Assembly (NCBI GenBank): GCA_030643515.1 | Contig: DAOWLH010000067.1 | Span: 1 to 10,145 of the forward strand | From: Dehalococcoidia bacterium | Lineage (GTDB): Bacteria; Chloroflexota; Dehalococcoidia; Dehalococcoidales; DAOWLH01 | Direction of reading: 5' to 3' | DNA: 10,145 nucleotides | The notes under the pieces: generated by a model | Database searches by the model: none | Seen by the model: the letters and a program-made list of their open reading frames with translations, nothing else | Told to the model about the DNA's origin: nothing | Part shown: piece after piece, positions 1 to 5,545 of the stretch | Numbering within the stretch: position 1 is the stretch's first letter | Layout: each line of letters begins with the position of its first letter | Translations under genes and position numbers: made by a program

Positions 1-2
1 AC

Positions 3-74
3 CAGTCCCTGCTGGCACCCATCATTGAAGCGTTCTTGCCGCCGGAGCAGAAAGCCGAAGAACCGGCGGGCTAG
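3..74 (+). CDS. C-terminal tail of an unidentified protein (partial)
   Basis: Reading frame 3 is open from the left edge to a TAG at 72-74 and encodes 23 residues ending in EEPAG, with a helix-like stretch (SLLAPIIEAFLPP) followed by a charged, proline-containing tail. The residues look protein-like and the frame ends exactly where the convergent cobJ gene ends: the two stop codons share the palindrome CTAG at 71-74. The fragment is too short to identify, and no function is proposed. It could also be a chance open frame, since only 72 bases are visible; the neat convergent junction is the main argument for a real gene. Confidence 0.4.
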   Translation, partial: QSLLAPIIEAFLPPEQKAEEPAG

Positions 75-814
75 TAGCCGATACCTTTGTGATAGCCCCT
101 GGGCGTGACCATCTTTCCGTTATAGACAAAGGTCTCGGAGTTGCCGATTATCACCAAGGCATCAGTGGCGATGTTGCCGGCTGATATTTCTCCCAGCGTG
201 GTAATCTCAATCCTCTCTAGCTCTGTCGTAGCCTTGACGGCTATGCCAACCGGGGTGGTTGCTTTGCGATGGGTCAGCAGGATGGCTACCGCTTCTTTGA
301 TCCGTGCGTCTCCCACTTTGCCTTTCGGGTTATAAAGGACGACTACGAAGTCTGCTTTGGCGGCAGCTTCCAGCCGTTTCTTGATGTCGCTCTGGTCGGT
401 AGCCAGGTCGGCAAGGCTGATAACGGCGAAGTCGTGCCCCAGTGGTGAGCCCAGGCTGGCAGCGGCAGCACTGGCCACCGTTATCCCGGGAATGACCTCC
501 ACTTGTACGGAAAGCCCGTTGTCCCTTAGGTAGCTGAAAAAGGTACTGGCGATGGCATAGATACCCGGGTCGCCGGTGCTGACCACGGCCACCTCCTTGC
601 CCTCTCCTGCTCTGGCGAAGGCTAACGCGGCACGCTCGACAGGGGACATCTCCCTGGAGATTGTCTCCTTGTTGGTAACAAGCTCGGATACAAGCTCCAG
701 GCTTGTTTGGTGCCCGATGACAACAGCCACCTTCTTTAGCCTGTCTCTGGCTCTGGGTGTCATGCTGTCCCTGCCGCCGGGGCCGATGCCGACCAAGTAT
801 ACGCTGCCACTCAT
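71..814 (-). CDS. cobJ: precorrin-3B / cobalt-factor III C17-methyltransferase (CobJ/CbiH)
   Basis: This 247-residue protein is a cobalamin-pathway SAM-dependent methyltransferase that methylates C17 and drives ring contraction of the corrin precursor; in an anaerobe the cobalt-containing (CbiH) substrate is more likely. Family motifs are clear: VGIGPGG at residues 8-14, STGDPGIY at 79-86 (SAM/tetrapyrrole site), EVIPGITVASAAAASLGSP from 106, VVLYNPKG in the middle, and a closing VIIGNSETFVYNGKMVTPRGY typical of CobJ/CbiH. Length is normal for a single-domain member. The start at 814 is supported by a promoter whose -10 box ends 11 bp upstream, so the transcript would be nearly leaderless; no well-spaced ribosome-binding site is seen. 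No other corrin gene is in the window, so it stands apart or belongs to a cluster outside it. It is divergent from the mocA-like gene. The family call is secure; the aerobic or anaerobic substrate is inference. Confidence 0.93.
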   Translation of the reverse strand: MSGSVYLVGIGPGGRDSMTPRARDRLKKVAVVIGHQTSLELVSELVTNKETISREMSPVERAALAFARAGEGKEVAVVSTGDPGIYAIASTFFSYLRDNGLSVQVEVIPGITVASAAAASLGSPLGHDFAVISLADLATDQSDIKKRLEAAAKADFVVVLYNPKGKVGDARIKEAVAILLTHRKATTPVGIAVKATTELERIEITTLGEISAGNIATDALVIIGNSETFVYNGKMVTPRGYHKGIGY

Positions 815-825
815 TTTACAGTGAT

Positions 826-854
826 AGCATACTTTCCCTGGCAGCAGCAGTCAA
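826..854 (-). promoter_or_regulatory. predicted sigma-70-type promoter of cobJ
   Basis: Read on the minus strand there is TTGACT (849-854), a 17-bp spacer and TATGCT (826-831). The expected transcription start is near 819, only about five bases before the cobJ ATG at 814, implying a leaderless or nearly leaderless mRNA. Based on consensus matching only. Confidence 0.6.
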
Positions 855-864
855 GGCGGCTGAT

Positions 865-893
865 TTGACGGGGCGGTATTTTCGTGCCATACT
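865..893 (+). promoter_or_regulatory. predicted sigma-70-type promoter of the mocA / molybdopterin-binding pair
   Basis: TTGACG (865-870), 17-bp spacer, CATACT (888-893). The expected start is near position 900, about 30 bases before the ATG at 931. Its -35 box lies only 10 bp from the -35 box of the divergent cobJ promoter, so the two polymerase sites would be back to back. The -10 box is a 4/6 match, so this is weaker than the cobJ promoter. Confidence 0.5.
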
Positions 894-930
894 GTGTAGC
901 TTTGCCAACAAGCAGCAGAGCAATCTTAAG

Positions 931-1575
931 ATGAGAAAAGACCAGCCCGCTCTGGTATCAGCGATACTTCTTGCTGCCGGCGAGTCAAAGCGAATGGGCA
1001 GACCCAAGCTGCTTTTACCCTTTGGTGATAGCACCGTTCTGGGGCAAACCATTGATAATCTTGTCTCTTCCATGGTGGATGAGGTGGTTGTAGTGCTCGG
1101 GGCCAGGGGGCAAGAGGTCGGCCGGGCTGTCGCTGCTCGGCCGGTTAAAGCGGTCTTTAACCCGGACTACCGCCGCGGGATGAGCACTTCATTAACATGC
1201 GGGCTGAAGCAGATCAGCCGCCGGGCCAGGTGGGTCATGGTTGCCCTCGCCGACCAGCCGCTGGTCGATACCGGGACCTATAACCGGCTGATCGAGGCTG
1301 CCACTGGCTCCCAGAAGGGTATCGTCGTTCCGGTGTACCGGGGCAAGAGAGGCAACCCTATTATTTTATCGGCCGCTTATCGGGGGGAACTGATGTCGCT
1401 TGAGGGCGATGTCGGCGGTCGTGAGGTAGTCAAGGAGCATCCTGGTGACGTCCTTGAGCTTGCTGTCAGTTGCCAGGGTGTCGTCATTAACATCAATACC
1501 ATGGCTGAGTATCGTGCCCGTCTGCATGAGCCAATCGGGAAGGGAGATGAATATGCTCAAAAAGATCAAGCTTAG
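931..1575 (+). CDS. mocA: MocA-type molybdenum cofactor nucleotidyltransferase
   Basis: The 214-residue product belongs to the NTP-transferase family with a MobA/MocA-like fold. The nucleotide-binding signature LAAGESKRMGRPK is at residues 14-26, followed by LLLPFG; the metal-binding ADQPLV is at 107-112 and GNP at 141-143. MocA family enzymes attach CMP to molybdopterin-Mo, giving the cytosine dinucleotide cofactor of xanthine-oxidase-family enzymes. The frame is open further upstream, from 757, but that stretch overlaps cobJ antisense and lies before the predicted promoter; ATG 931 places the signature at the usual distance from the N terminus. The ribosome-binding site is weak. The 3' end overlaps the next gene by 23 bases, suggesting translational coupling with a molybdopterin-binding protein, which supports a molybdenum role. 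Related sugar-nucleotide transferases share the fold, so the exact substrate is not certain. Confidence 0.82.
   Translation: MRKDQPALVSAILLAAGESKRMGRPKLLLPFGDSTVLGQTIDNLVSSMVDEVVVVLGARGQEVGRAVAARPVKAVFNPDYRRGMSTSLTCGLKQISRRARWVMVALADQPLVDTGTYNRLIEAATGSQKGIVVPVYRGKRGNPIILSAAYRGELMSLEGDVGGREVVKEHPGDVLELAVSCQGVVININTMAEYRARLHEPIGKGDEYAQKDQA
1541..1546 (+). promoter_or_regulatory. ribosome-binding site deciding the molybdopterin-binding protein start
   Basis: AGGGAG at 1541-1546 sits six bases before ATG 1553 and directly abuts ATG 1547. The spacing favours 1553 as the true start over the two-residue-longer alternative or the far upstream ATG 1445. Confidence 0.55.
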
Positions 1576-2575
1576 CGAAGCTGTGGGGATGACGCTGGGC
1601 CATGACGTAACCAAGGTAGTGCCCGGCCAGTTCAAGGGACCAGCCTTTCGTCGTGGCCATATCATCAGCCAGGAGGATGTCCCCGAGTTGCTCAGCATGG
1701 GCAAGGAGCATATCTATATCATCGAAGAGGAAGAGAACGAGCTGCATGAGGAGGAGGCGGCGTTGCGGTTAGCCAGGGCGGTGGCCGGCCCGGAAATGAA
1801 GCTCGTTGGTCCAAAAGAGGGCCGGATAAATATCGAATCCCCCGTGCTGGGGCTGCTACGGGTAAATAAGGGCCTGCTCTTTGAGTGCAACTCCGTTCCT
1901 GACGTTGTCCTGGCCACCCAGCATGATTATGCGTTGTGCCACCCCGGCACGGTGGTGGCCGGCACCAAGGTCATCCCGCTGTATGTACTGGAAACCAGGG
2001 TAGAGGATGTCGAGGAGCTGTGCCGGCAGAAGGGCAGGGTGATAACAGTCATTCCTCTCAAGGCTAAACGGGTTGGCGTGGTTATTACCGGAAGCGAGGT
2101 ATTCAAGGGGAGAATCAAGGACAAATTCGGAGAGACAATAAGAAAAAAGGTTGAACCGCTGGGTTCGGTGGTCAACCACCAGACCATTGTTCCCGATGAC
2201 GAGGATTTGATTACCCGGGCTGTTCTGGATATGAGGGACAGGGGCTCGGAGGTAATCTTTGTCTGCGGTGGACTGTCGGTGGACCCGGATGACGTCACCG
2301 TCGAGGCGGTGGCTAAAACTGGTGCCCGCATAGTTTCCTACGGGGCGCCGGTCATGCCCGGGGCCATGTTTCTCTTCGCTCAACTGGGGGATATTCCCAT
2401 ACTTGGAGCGCCGGCGGCGGTCATCTTCCACGATGCTACCATCATTGATATTATCCTGCCCCGGGTCCTGGCCGGCCAGCCGGTTAGCCGGGATGATATT
2501 ATCGCTCTGGGCCACGGTGGGCTGTGCCTTGGCTGCGATGGCTGTGCCTACCCCATCTGCCCCTTCAGCAAGTAA
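1553..2575 (+). CDS. MoeA-like molybdopterin-binding protein with C-terminal Cys cluster
   Basis: The 340-residue protein carries a MoCF (MoeA/MogA-type) molybdopterin-binding domain at roughly residues 172-300: GVVITGSEVFKGRIKD from 175, then VCGGLSVDPDD around 237-247 in place of the usual GGTS motif, and GAPAAVIFHD further on. The N-terminal ~170 residues resemble the uncharacterised front half of short MoeA-like proteins rather than full MoeA. The last 20 residues hold Cys325, Cys328, Cys331 and Cys336 (CxxCxxCx4C), a possible metal or Fe-S site that ordinary MoeA lacks. The start at 1553 is chosen from the ribosome-binding site; the gene overlaps mocA by 23 bases, so the two are probably coupled. 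A role in molybdenum insertion, cofactor handling or sensing is inferred from the domain and neighbour; the exact reaction is unknown. No clear terminator follows it. Confidence 0.82.
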   Translation: MLKKIKLSEAVGMTLGHDVTKVVPGQFKGPAFRRGHIISQEDVPELLSMGKEHIYIIEEEENELHEEEAALRLARAVAGPEMKLVGPKEGRINIESPVLGLLRVNKGLLFECNSVPDVVLATQHDYALCHPGTVVAGTKVIPLYVLETRVEDVEELCRQKGRVITVIPLKAKRVGVVITGSEVFKGRIKDKFGETIRKKVEPLGSVVNHQTIVPDDEDLITRAVLDMRDRGSEVIFVCGGLSVDPDDVTVEAVAKTGARIVSYGAPVMPGAMFLFAQLGDIPILGAPAAVIFHDATIIDIILPRVLAGQPVSRDDIIALGHGGLCLGCDGCAYPICPFSK

Positions 2576-2694
2576 GCCGATGTCTTTTGCTATTTATCTA
2601 CCCGGGCTTTTCTATAGCTGCATGGCAGGCTAGCCCTCTGGGGTCATCCTTTCTTAAAGTTTCATAAAATATGCTAAATTTAAGACAAGAGGTA

Positions 2695-2723
2695 TTGACA
2701 AAGCCCGTAAGTAGTTGTAATAT
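2695..2723 (+). promoter_or_regulatory. near-consensus sigma-70 promoter of the glutamate synthase / his operon
   Basis: TTGACA (2695-2700) is a perfect -35 box; after exactly 17 bp comes TAATAT (2718-2723), a 5/6 -10 match. The expected start is near 2730, giving a leader of about 43 bases before the first gene. The 40 bases upstream (about 2651-2692) are strongly AT-rich and could act as an UP element. It is the best promoter in the window and the only one found ahead of the eight-gene run. A small imperfect palindrome (CGGTAACCG) lies just after the -10 and could be an operator, but is too short to call. Confidence 0.75.
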
Positions 2724-2772
2724 GGATAACGGTAACCGATTGCCGTATTATTCATGGGAGTGATGAACGGGG

Positions 2773-3210
2773 ATGAAACGAATACTGGTCAAGGAACAGT
2801 TTTGCATCGGTTGTCGCCTTTGCGAGGTCTACTGCCGGTTGCAGCGCTCAGAATCCGGGGAATTACTCAGGGCTTACAAGAGGGAGGCCTCCCTTCCCCT
2901 ATCCGGGGCTCGGGTGGAGGAGAGGGGGCCGGTAGCCATTTCGGTGCGCTGTCAGAACTGTGAAGAGCCGGCCTGTGTCTATGCCTGCCTCGGCGGTGCT
3001 CTAAAGCGGGATGCTGATTCCGGTCTGGTTGTCTGGGAGGAAGAACAGTGCCTCGGCTGCTGGAGCTGTATTCTGGCCTGCCCCTACGGTGCCATCAGGA
3101 AGGACACCAGACGGGGGAAGATAGCCAGGTGCGACCTGTGCTCCGGGGAAGAGGTGCCGGCGTGCGTCGCCGGTTGCCCGAATGAGGCTCTGGAGTATAT
3201 TGAGAGTTAG
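2773..3210 (+). CDS. polyferredoxin electron-transfer subunit (four [4Fe-4S], DmsB/HycB/CooF type)
   Basis: The 145-residue protein has sixteen cysteines in four groups: C11-C14-C17-C21, C60-C63-C68-C72, C93-C96-C99-C103 and C120-C123-C131-C135. This is the pattern of DMSO-reductase subunit B / HycB / CooF electron-carrier subunits with four [4Fe-4S] clusters. No signal peptide or membrane segment is visible, so it should be cytoplasmic. An in-frame TGA at 2764-2766 rules out a longer start, and a GGGAG lies 12 bases before ATG 2773. It is the first gene after the operon promoter. Such subunits normally pair with a catalytic partner; here the FAD oxidoreductase and the glutamate synthase subunits are the natural candidates, so it probably carries electrons into glutamate synthase. 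The fold assignment is firm; the partner is inferred from context only. Confidence 0.9.
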   Translation: MKRILVKEQFCIGCRLCEVYCRLQRSESGELLRAYKREASLPLSGARVEERGPVAISVRCQNCEEPACVYACLGGALKRDADSGLVVWEEEQCLGCWSCILACPYGAIRKDTRRGKIARCDLCSGEEVPACVAGCPNEALEYIES

Positions 3211-3224
3211 GACAATGAATGCAA

Positions 3225-3231
3225 AAGGAGG
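3225..3231 (+). promoter_or_regulatory. full-consensus Shine-Dalgarno ahead of the 122-residue orphan
   Basis: AAGGAGG at 3225-3231 stands six bases before ATG 3238. It is the strongest ribosome-binding site in the operon and fixes the start of the small gene that follows, indicating that this gene is translated efficiently. Confidence 0.75.
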
Positions 3232-3237
3232 CAAATC

Positions 3238-3606
3238 ATGTCTTACGATTGGGGACCACGTTATATTGTACCGTCACCTGCTTTGAAGAGCTATTCTGGT
3301 ACGGTTCAACTGAGAGAGGATTTCGACGAAGAGCTATTAGACAAAGAATTAGCCGAAATGGGTTTATCAGGGGTTATCACAAAGACAGTCAATCCCTGGT
3401 ACTATCGTAGGAAGAATACGGATACCTGGATAAAAGTTGGCGAGTCAGCGGACAAGCCAGGCAACTTTGCGGTCACATGGAATACACGTAATCTCGAAGA
3501 TGGGCAGTATGAGGTACTGGGGTTGATGCACATATTTGTCAGGAGTGGTGACGTGGAGACGGCCATCGCTCGGCAAAACATAGTAGAAGTGACTGTTAAG
3601 AACTGA
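3238..3606 (+). CDS. small uncharacterised protein, possible Ig-like beta-sandwich
   Basis: I do not recognise this 122-residue protein. It has no cysteine, signal peptide or membrane segment. The N-terminal half contains an acidic, helix-prone stretch (about residues 28-42, DFDEELLDKELAEMG). The second half alternates like beta strands and includes the run TWIKVGESADKPGNFAVTWN, followed by T.NLEDGQYEV; the 'W.T..L.DG.Y' pattern recalls bacterial Ig-like domains that bind proteins or sugars, but the similarity is only by eye. Base composition differs from the surroundings: I count about 47% G+C across the gene against about 60% or more in sampled neighbouring lines. It is preceded by an excellent ribosome-binding site and sits between the polyferredoxin (27-bp gap) and hisH (31-bp gap), so it should be co-transcribed. 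A structural or assembly partner of the operon's enzymes is one possibility; a transferred insertion is another. Confidence 0.75.
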   Translation: MSYDWGPRYIVPSPALKSYSGTVQLREDFDEELLDKELAEMGLSGVITKTVNPWYYRRKNTDTWIKVGESADKPGNFAVTWNTRNLEDGQYEVLGLMHIFVRSGDVETAIARQNIVEVTVKN

Positions 3607-3637
3607 GTAAACCTACATATCAGGCAGGGATTTTTAA

Positions 3638-4246
3638 ATGATTGCTATTATAGACTACGGCGCCGGCAATTTGCGCAGCGTGGTCAATGCCATTACCAGG
3701 CTGGGCTACCAGCCCATCATTGGCACCAGCCCGGCGGATGTACTGGAGGCCCGGGTGGTTATCCTGCCCGGCGTTGGTGCTGCCGCCAGCACCATGGAAA
3801 GCCTTAAAAAAATGGGGTTGGTGAAGCCGTTACGCAGCTATATCGCTGCTGGCCGCCCCTTCTTTGGTGTTTGTTTGGGGCTACAGGTTTTGTTCACCAG
3901 TACCGAGGAGGGCGGCGGGCACCAGTGCCTGGACGTCATACCGGGCCGGGTGAAGAAGCTGCCCTCCGGTCAGAAGGTGCCTCACATGGGCTGGAACCAG
4001 GTGAGGCAGAAGCTTGACCACCCGGTATTTAGCGGCATACCGGATGACAGTCACTTCTATTTTGTCCACAGCTACTATGTAGAGCCGGACGATAGGGCAC
4101 TGGTTGCCGGTGAGACAGAATACGGCCTGCCCTTGTGCAGCGTCATTGCTCGGGACAAACTGGTGGCCACCCAGTTCCACCCGGAAAAGAGTGGTGAGCT
4201 GGGACTGAGAATGTACCATAACTTTCTCAAGCTGGCTCTGGAGTAG
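3638..4246 (+). CDS. hisH: imidazole glycerol phosphate synthase glutaminase subunit HisH
   Basis: The 202-residue protein is a class-I glutamine amidotransferase of the HisH type. It hydrolyses glutamine and passes ammonia to HisF in histidine biosynthesis. The N terminus IIDYGAGNLRSV, the oxyanion region PGVG (44-47), the nucleophile Cys79 in GVCLGLQ, the HisH-specific PHMGWNQV and FYFVHSYY, and the His181/Glu183 pair in QFHPEKS are all present, so the glutaminase triad is intact. AGGGA at 3626-3630 gives a seven-base spacing to ATG 3638. Its partner hisF lies about 2.4 kb downstream in the same operon, separated by an oxidoreductase and a class-II amidotransferase, which is unusual. No other his gene is visible. 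Nothing in the sequence suggests a diverged or inactive paralogue. Confidence 0.95.
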   Translation: MIAIIDYGAGNLRSVVNAITRLGYQPIIGTSPADVLEARVVILPGVGAAASTMESLKKMGLVKPLRSYIAAGRPFFGVCLGLQVLFTSTEEGGGHQCLDVIPGRVKKLPSGQKVPHMGWNQVRQKLDHPVFSGIPDDSHFYFVHSYYVEPDDRALVAGETEYGLPLCSVIARDKLVATQFHPEKSGELGLRMYHNFLKLALE

Positions 4247-4258
4247 GGGATAAACGCA

Positions 4259-5545
4259 ATGAAGAAAGTTGAATACCTGATAATCGGTAACTCGGCCGGC
4301 GGCATCGCCGCCGCCGAGGCGATTCGCCAGGTTGATAAGTCCGGGGAAATAGCCATTATCTCCGATGAGCCCTGTGCCGCCTACTGCCGGGCGCGCATTG
4401 CCGAGCACCTGGCCTATGGCCGTTCGGTTGATGACCTCCTGTTCCGTCCGGCTGATTTCTATGAAAAAAATGGCATACAGGCCATCCTGGGACGGAGGGC
4501 TGAGTGGATTGATGCCGGAGCCCACCGTGTGCAAATCGATGACGGCACCGGGATTTCCTGGGGCAAACTGCTGCTGGCTACCGGTGGCCGTCCCATCGTG
4601 CCTGAGATGGAGGGTGTTAACCGGAAAGGGGTTTTTACCTTTACCACCTTTGATGATGCCCGGGCAATAGCCCGGTATATTGAAAAAGCGGAGCGGGCGG
4701 TTGTTATCGGCGGTGGCCTTATCGGGACAAGCGCCATTGAAGCGCTGGTCAAGCGGGGGTTGAAGGTTACCGTGGTCGAGATGAAGGAGCGGATACTGAA
4801 TACCATCCTGGATGAGGAGGCCTCGGCCCTGGAAGCAGAGGCTATGAAGCAGGCCGGGGTTGATATTATCACCGGCGCTACTATTTTTGGCATCAATGGC
4901 CCTTCAACCGGGGCTGAAGTTGTGAGCAGTGTTACCTTAGATAGTGGGCGGGAAATTCCCTGCCAGCTGGTGGTGGTGGCCATCGGTGTCACGCCGCGCC
5001 TTGAGCTGGCGGCAGCCGCCGGCATAAAGGTAAATCGTGGAATTGCTGTTGACCGCCGCATGGCAACCTCCTGCCCCGATGTATATGCCTGCGGAGACGT
5101 GGCCGAGGCCCATGATTTCGTCTATCAGGGGCCGCGCCTGACCCCGGTATGGCCCAACGCCTATCTGGGGGGAAGGGTAGCCGGCTTCAATATGGCCGGT
5201 GTTGCCGCCGATTACCCCGGAGGAACCGCCATAAACTCAATGAAGTACTTTGGTGTGGATATTACCTCTGCCGGCATAACGGTGCCACCGGATGACAGCT
5301 ATCGGGTGCTCCGCCGGAGGCAGAACGGAAGCTACCGCCGGGTGGTGGTCAAGGTCGGTTGCGTCGTCGGCATGGTCTTTGCCGGCGATATAGAGAAATC
5401 CGGTATTGTTTTCAAGCTGATGAAGGAGCGGGTGGATGTCAGCCAGTTTGTGGAAACGCTGGTGGCCGATGACTTTGGTCTTATCTGCCTCCCGGAAGAT
5501 CTGTGGCGGTCGCAGCTTGTGGCCCCGGATAAGGTGTTGAAATGA
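4259..5545 (+). CDS. NAD(P)-linked FAD oxidoreductase (Pyr_redox_2 family)
   Basis: The 428-residue flavoprotein resembles rubredoxin/ferredoxin:NAD reductases and the FAD part of NirB/NasB. The N-terminal FAD-binding motif is IIGNSAGGIAAAEAIR (GNSAGG at residues 10-15), the NAD(P)-binding motif VVIGGGLIGTSAIEAL starts near 148, and the second FAD motif VYACGDVAE lies near 276-284. A C-terminal domain of about 100 residues follows. There is no CxxC redox pair of the disulfide-reductase type and no Fe-S motif, unlike GltD, which carries its own clusters at the N terminus. Just 12 bases separate it from hisH, and its ribosome-binding site (AGGGGA, 4245-4250) begins within the last base of the hisH stop. 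It shares an ATGA overlap with the class-II amidotransferase. The likely job, by context, is to take electrons from NAD(P)H and, with the polyferredoxin, feed the glutamate synthase core. Substrate preference cannot be read from the sequence. Confidence 0.88.
   Translation: MKKVEYLIIGNSAGGIAAAEAIRQVDKSGEIAIISDEPCAAYCRARIAEHLAYGRSVDDLLFRPADFYEKNGIQAILGRRAEWIDAGAHRVQIDDGTGISWGKLLLATGGRPIVPEMEGVNRKGVFTFTTFDDARAIARYIEKAERAVVIGGGLIGTSAIEALVKRGLKVTVVEMKERILNTILDEEASALEAEAMKQAGVDIITGATIFGINGPSTGAEVVSSVTLDSGREIPCQLVVVAIGVTPRLELAAAAGIKVNRGIAVDRRMATSCPDVYACGDVAEAHDFVYQGPRLTPVWPNAYLGGRVAGFNMAGVAADYPGGTAINSMKYFGVDITSAGITVPPDDSYRVLRRRQNGSYRRVVVKVGCVVGMVFAGDIEKSGIVFKLMKERVDVSQFVETLVADDFGLICLPEDLWRSQLVAPDKVLK

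Noticed and set aside
757..930. N-terminal extension of the mocA frame from ATG 757
   Set aside because: It runs antisense through the start of cobJ, precedes the predicted promoter at 865-893, and has none of the family's residues; ATG 931 gives a normal-length protein.
1856..2515. Long minus-strand open frame of 219 codons opposite the molybdopterin-binding gene
   Set aside because: It lies wholly inside a well-supported gene, shows no family motif, and is a typical antisense shadow in GC-rich DNA.
2576..2650. Terminator after the molybdopterin-binding gene
   Set aside because: Only short palindromes (GGCTAGCC, CCCGGG) without a loop or T-run are present; no convincing hairpin.
2724..2752. 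Possible operator around CGGTAACCG and ACGG...CCGT after the operon promoter
   Set aside because: Arms are only four bases and do not extend, so chance is a sufficient explanation.
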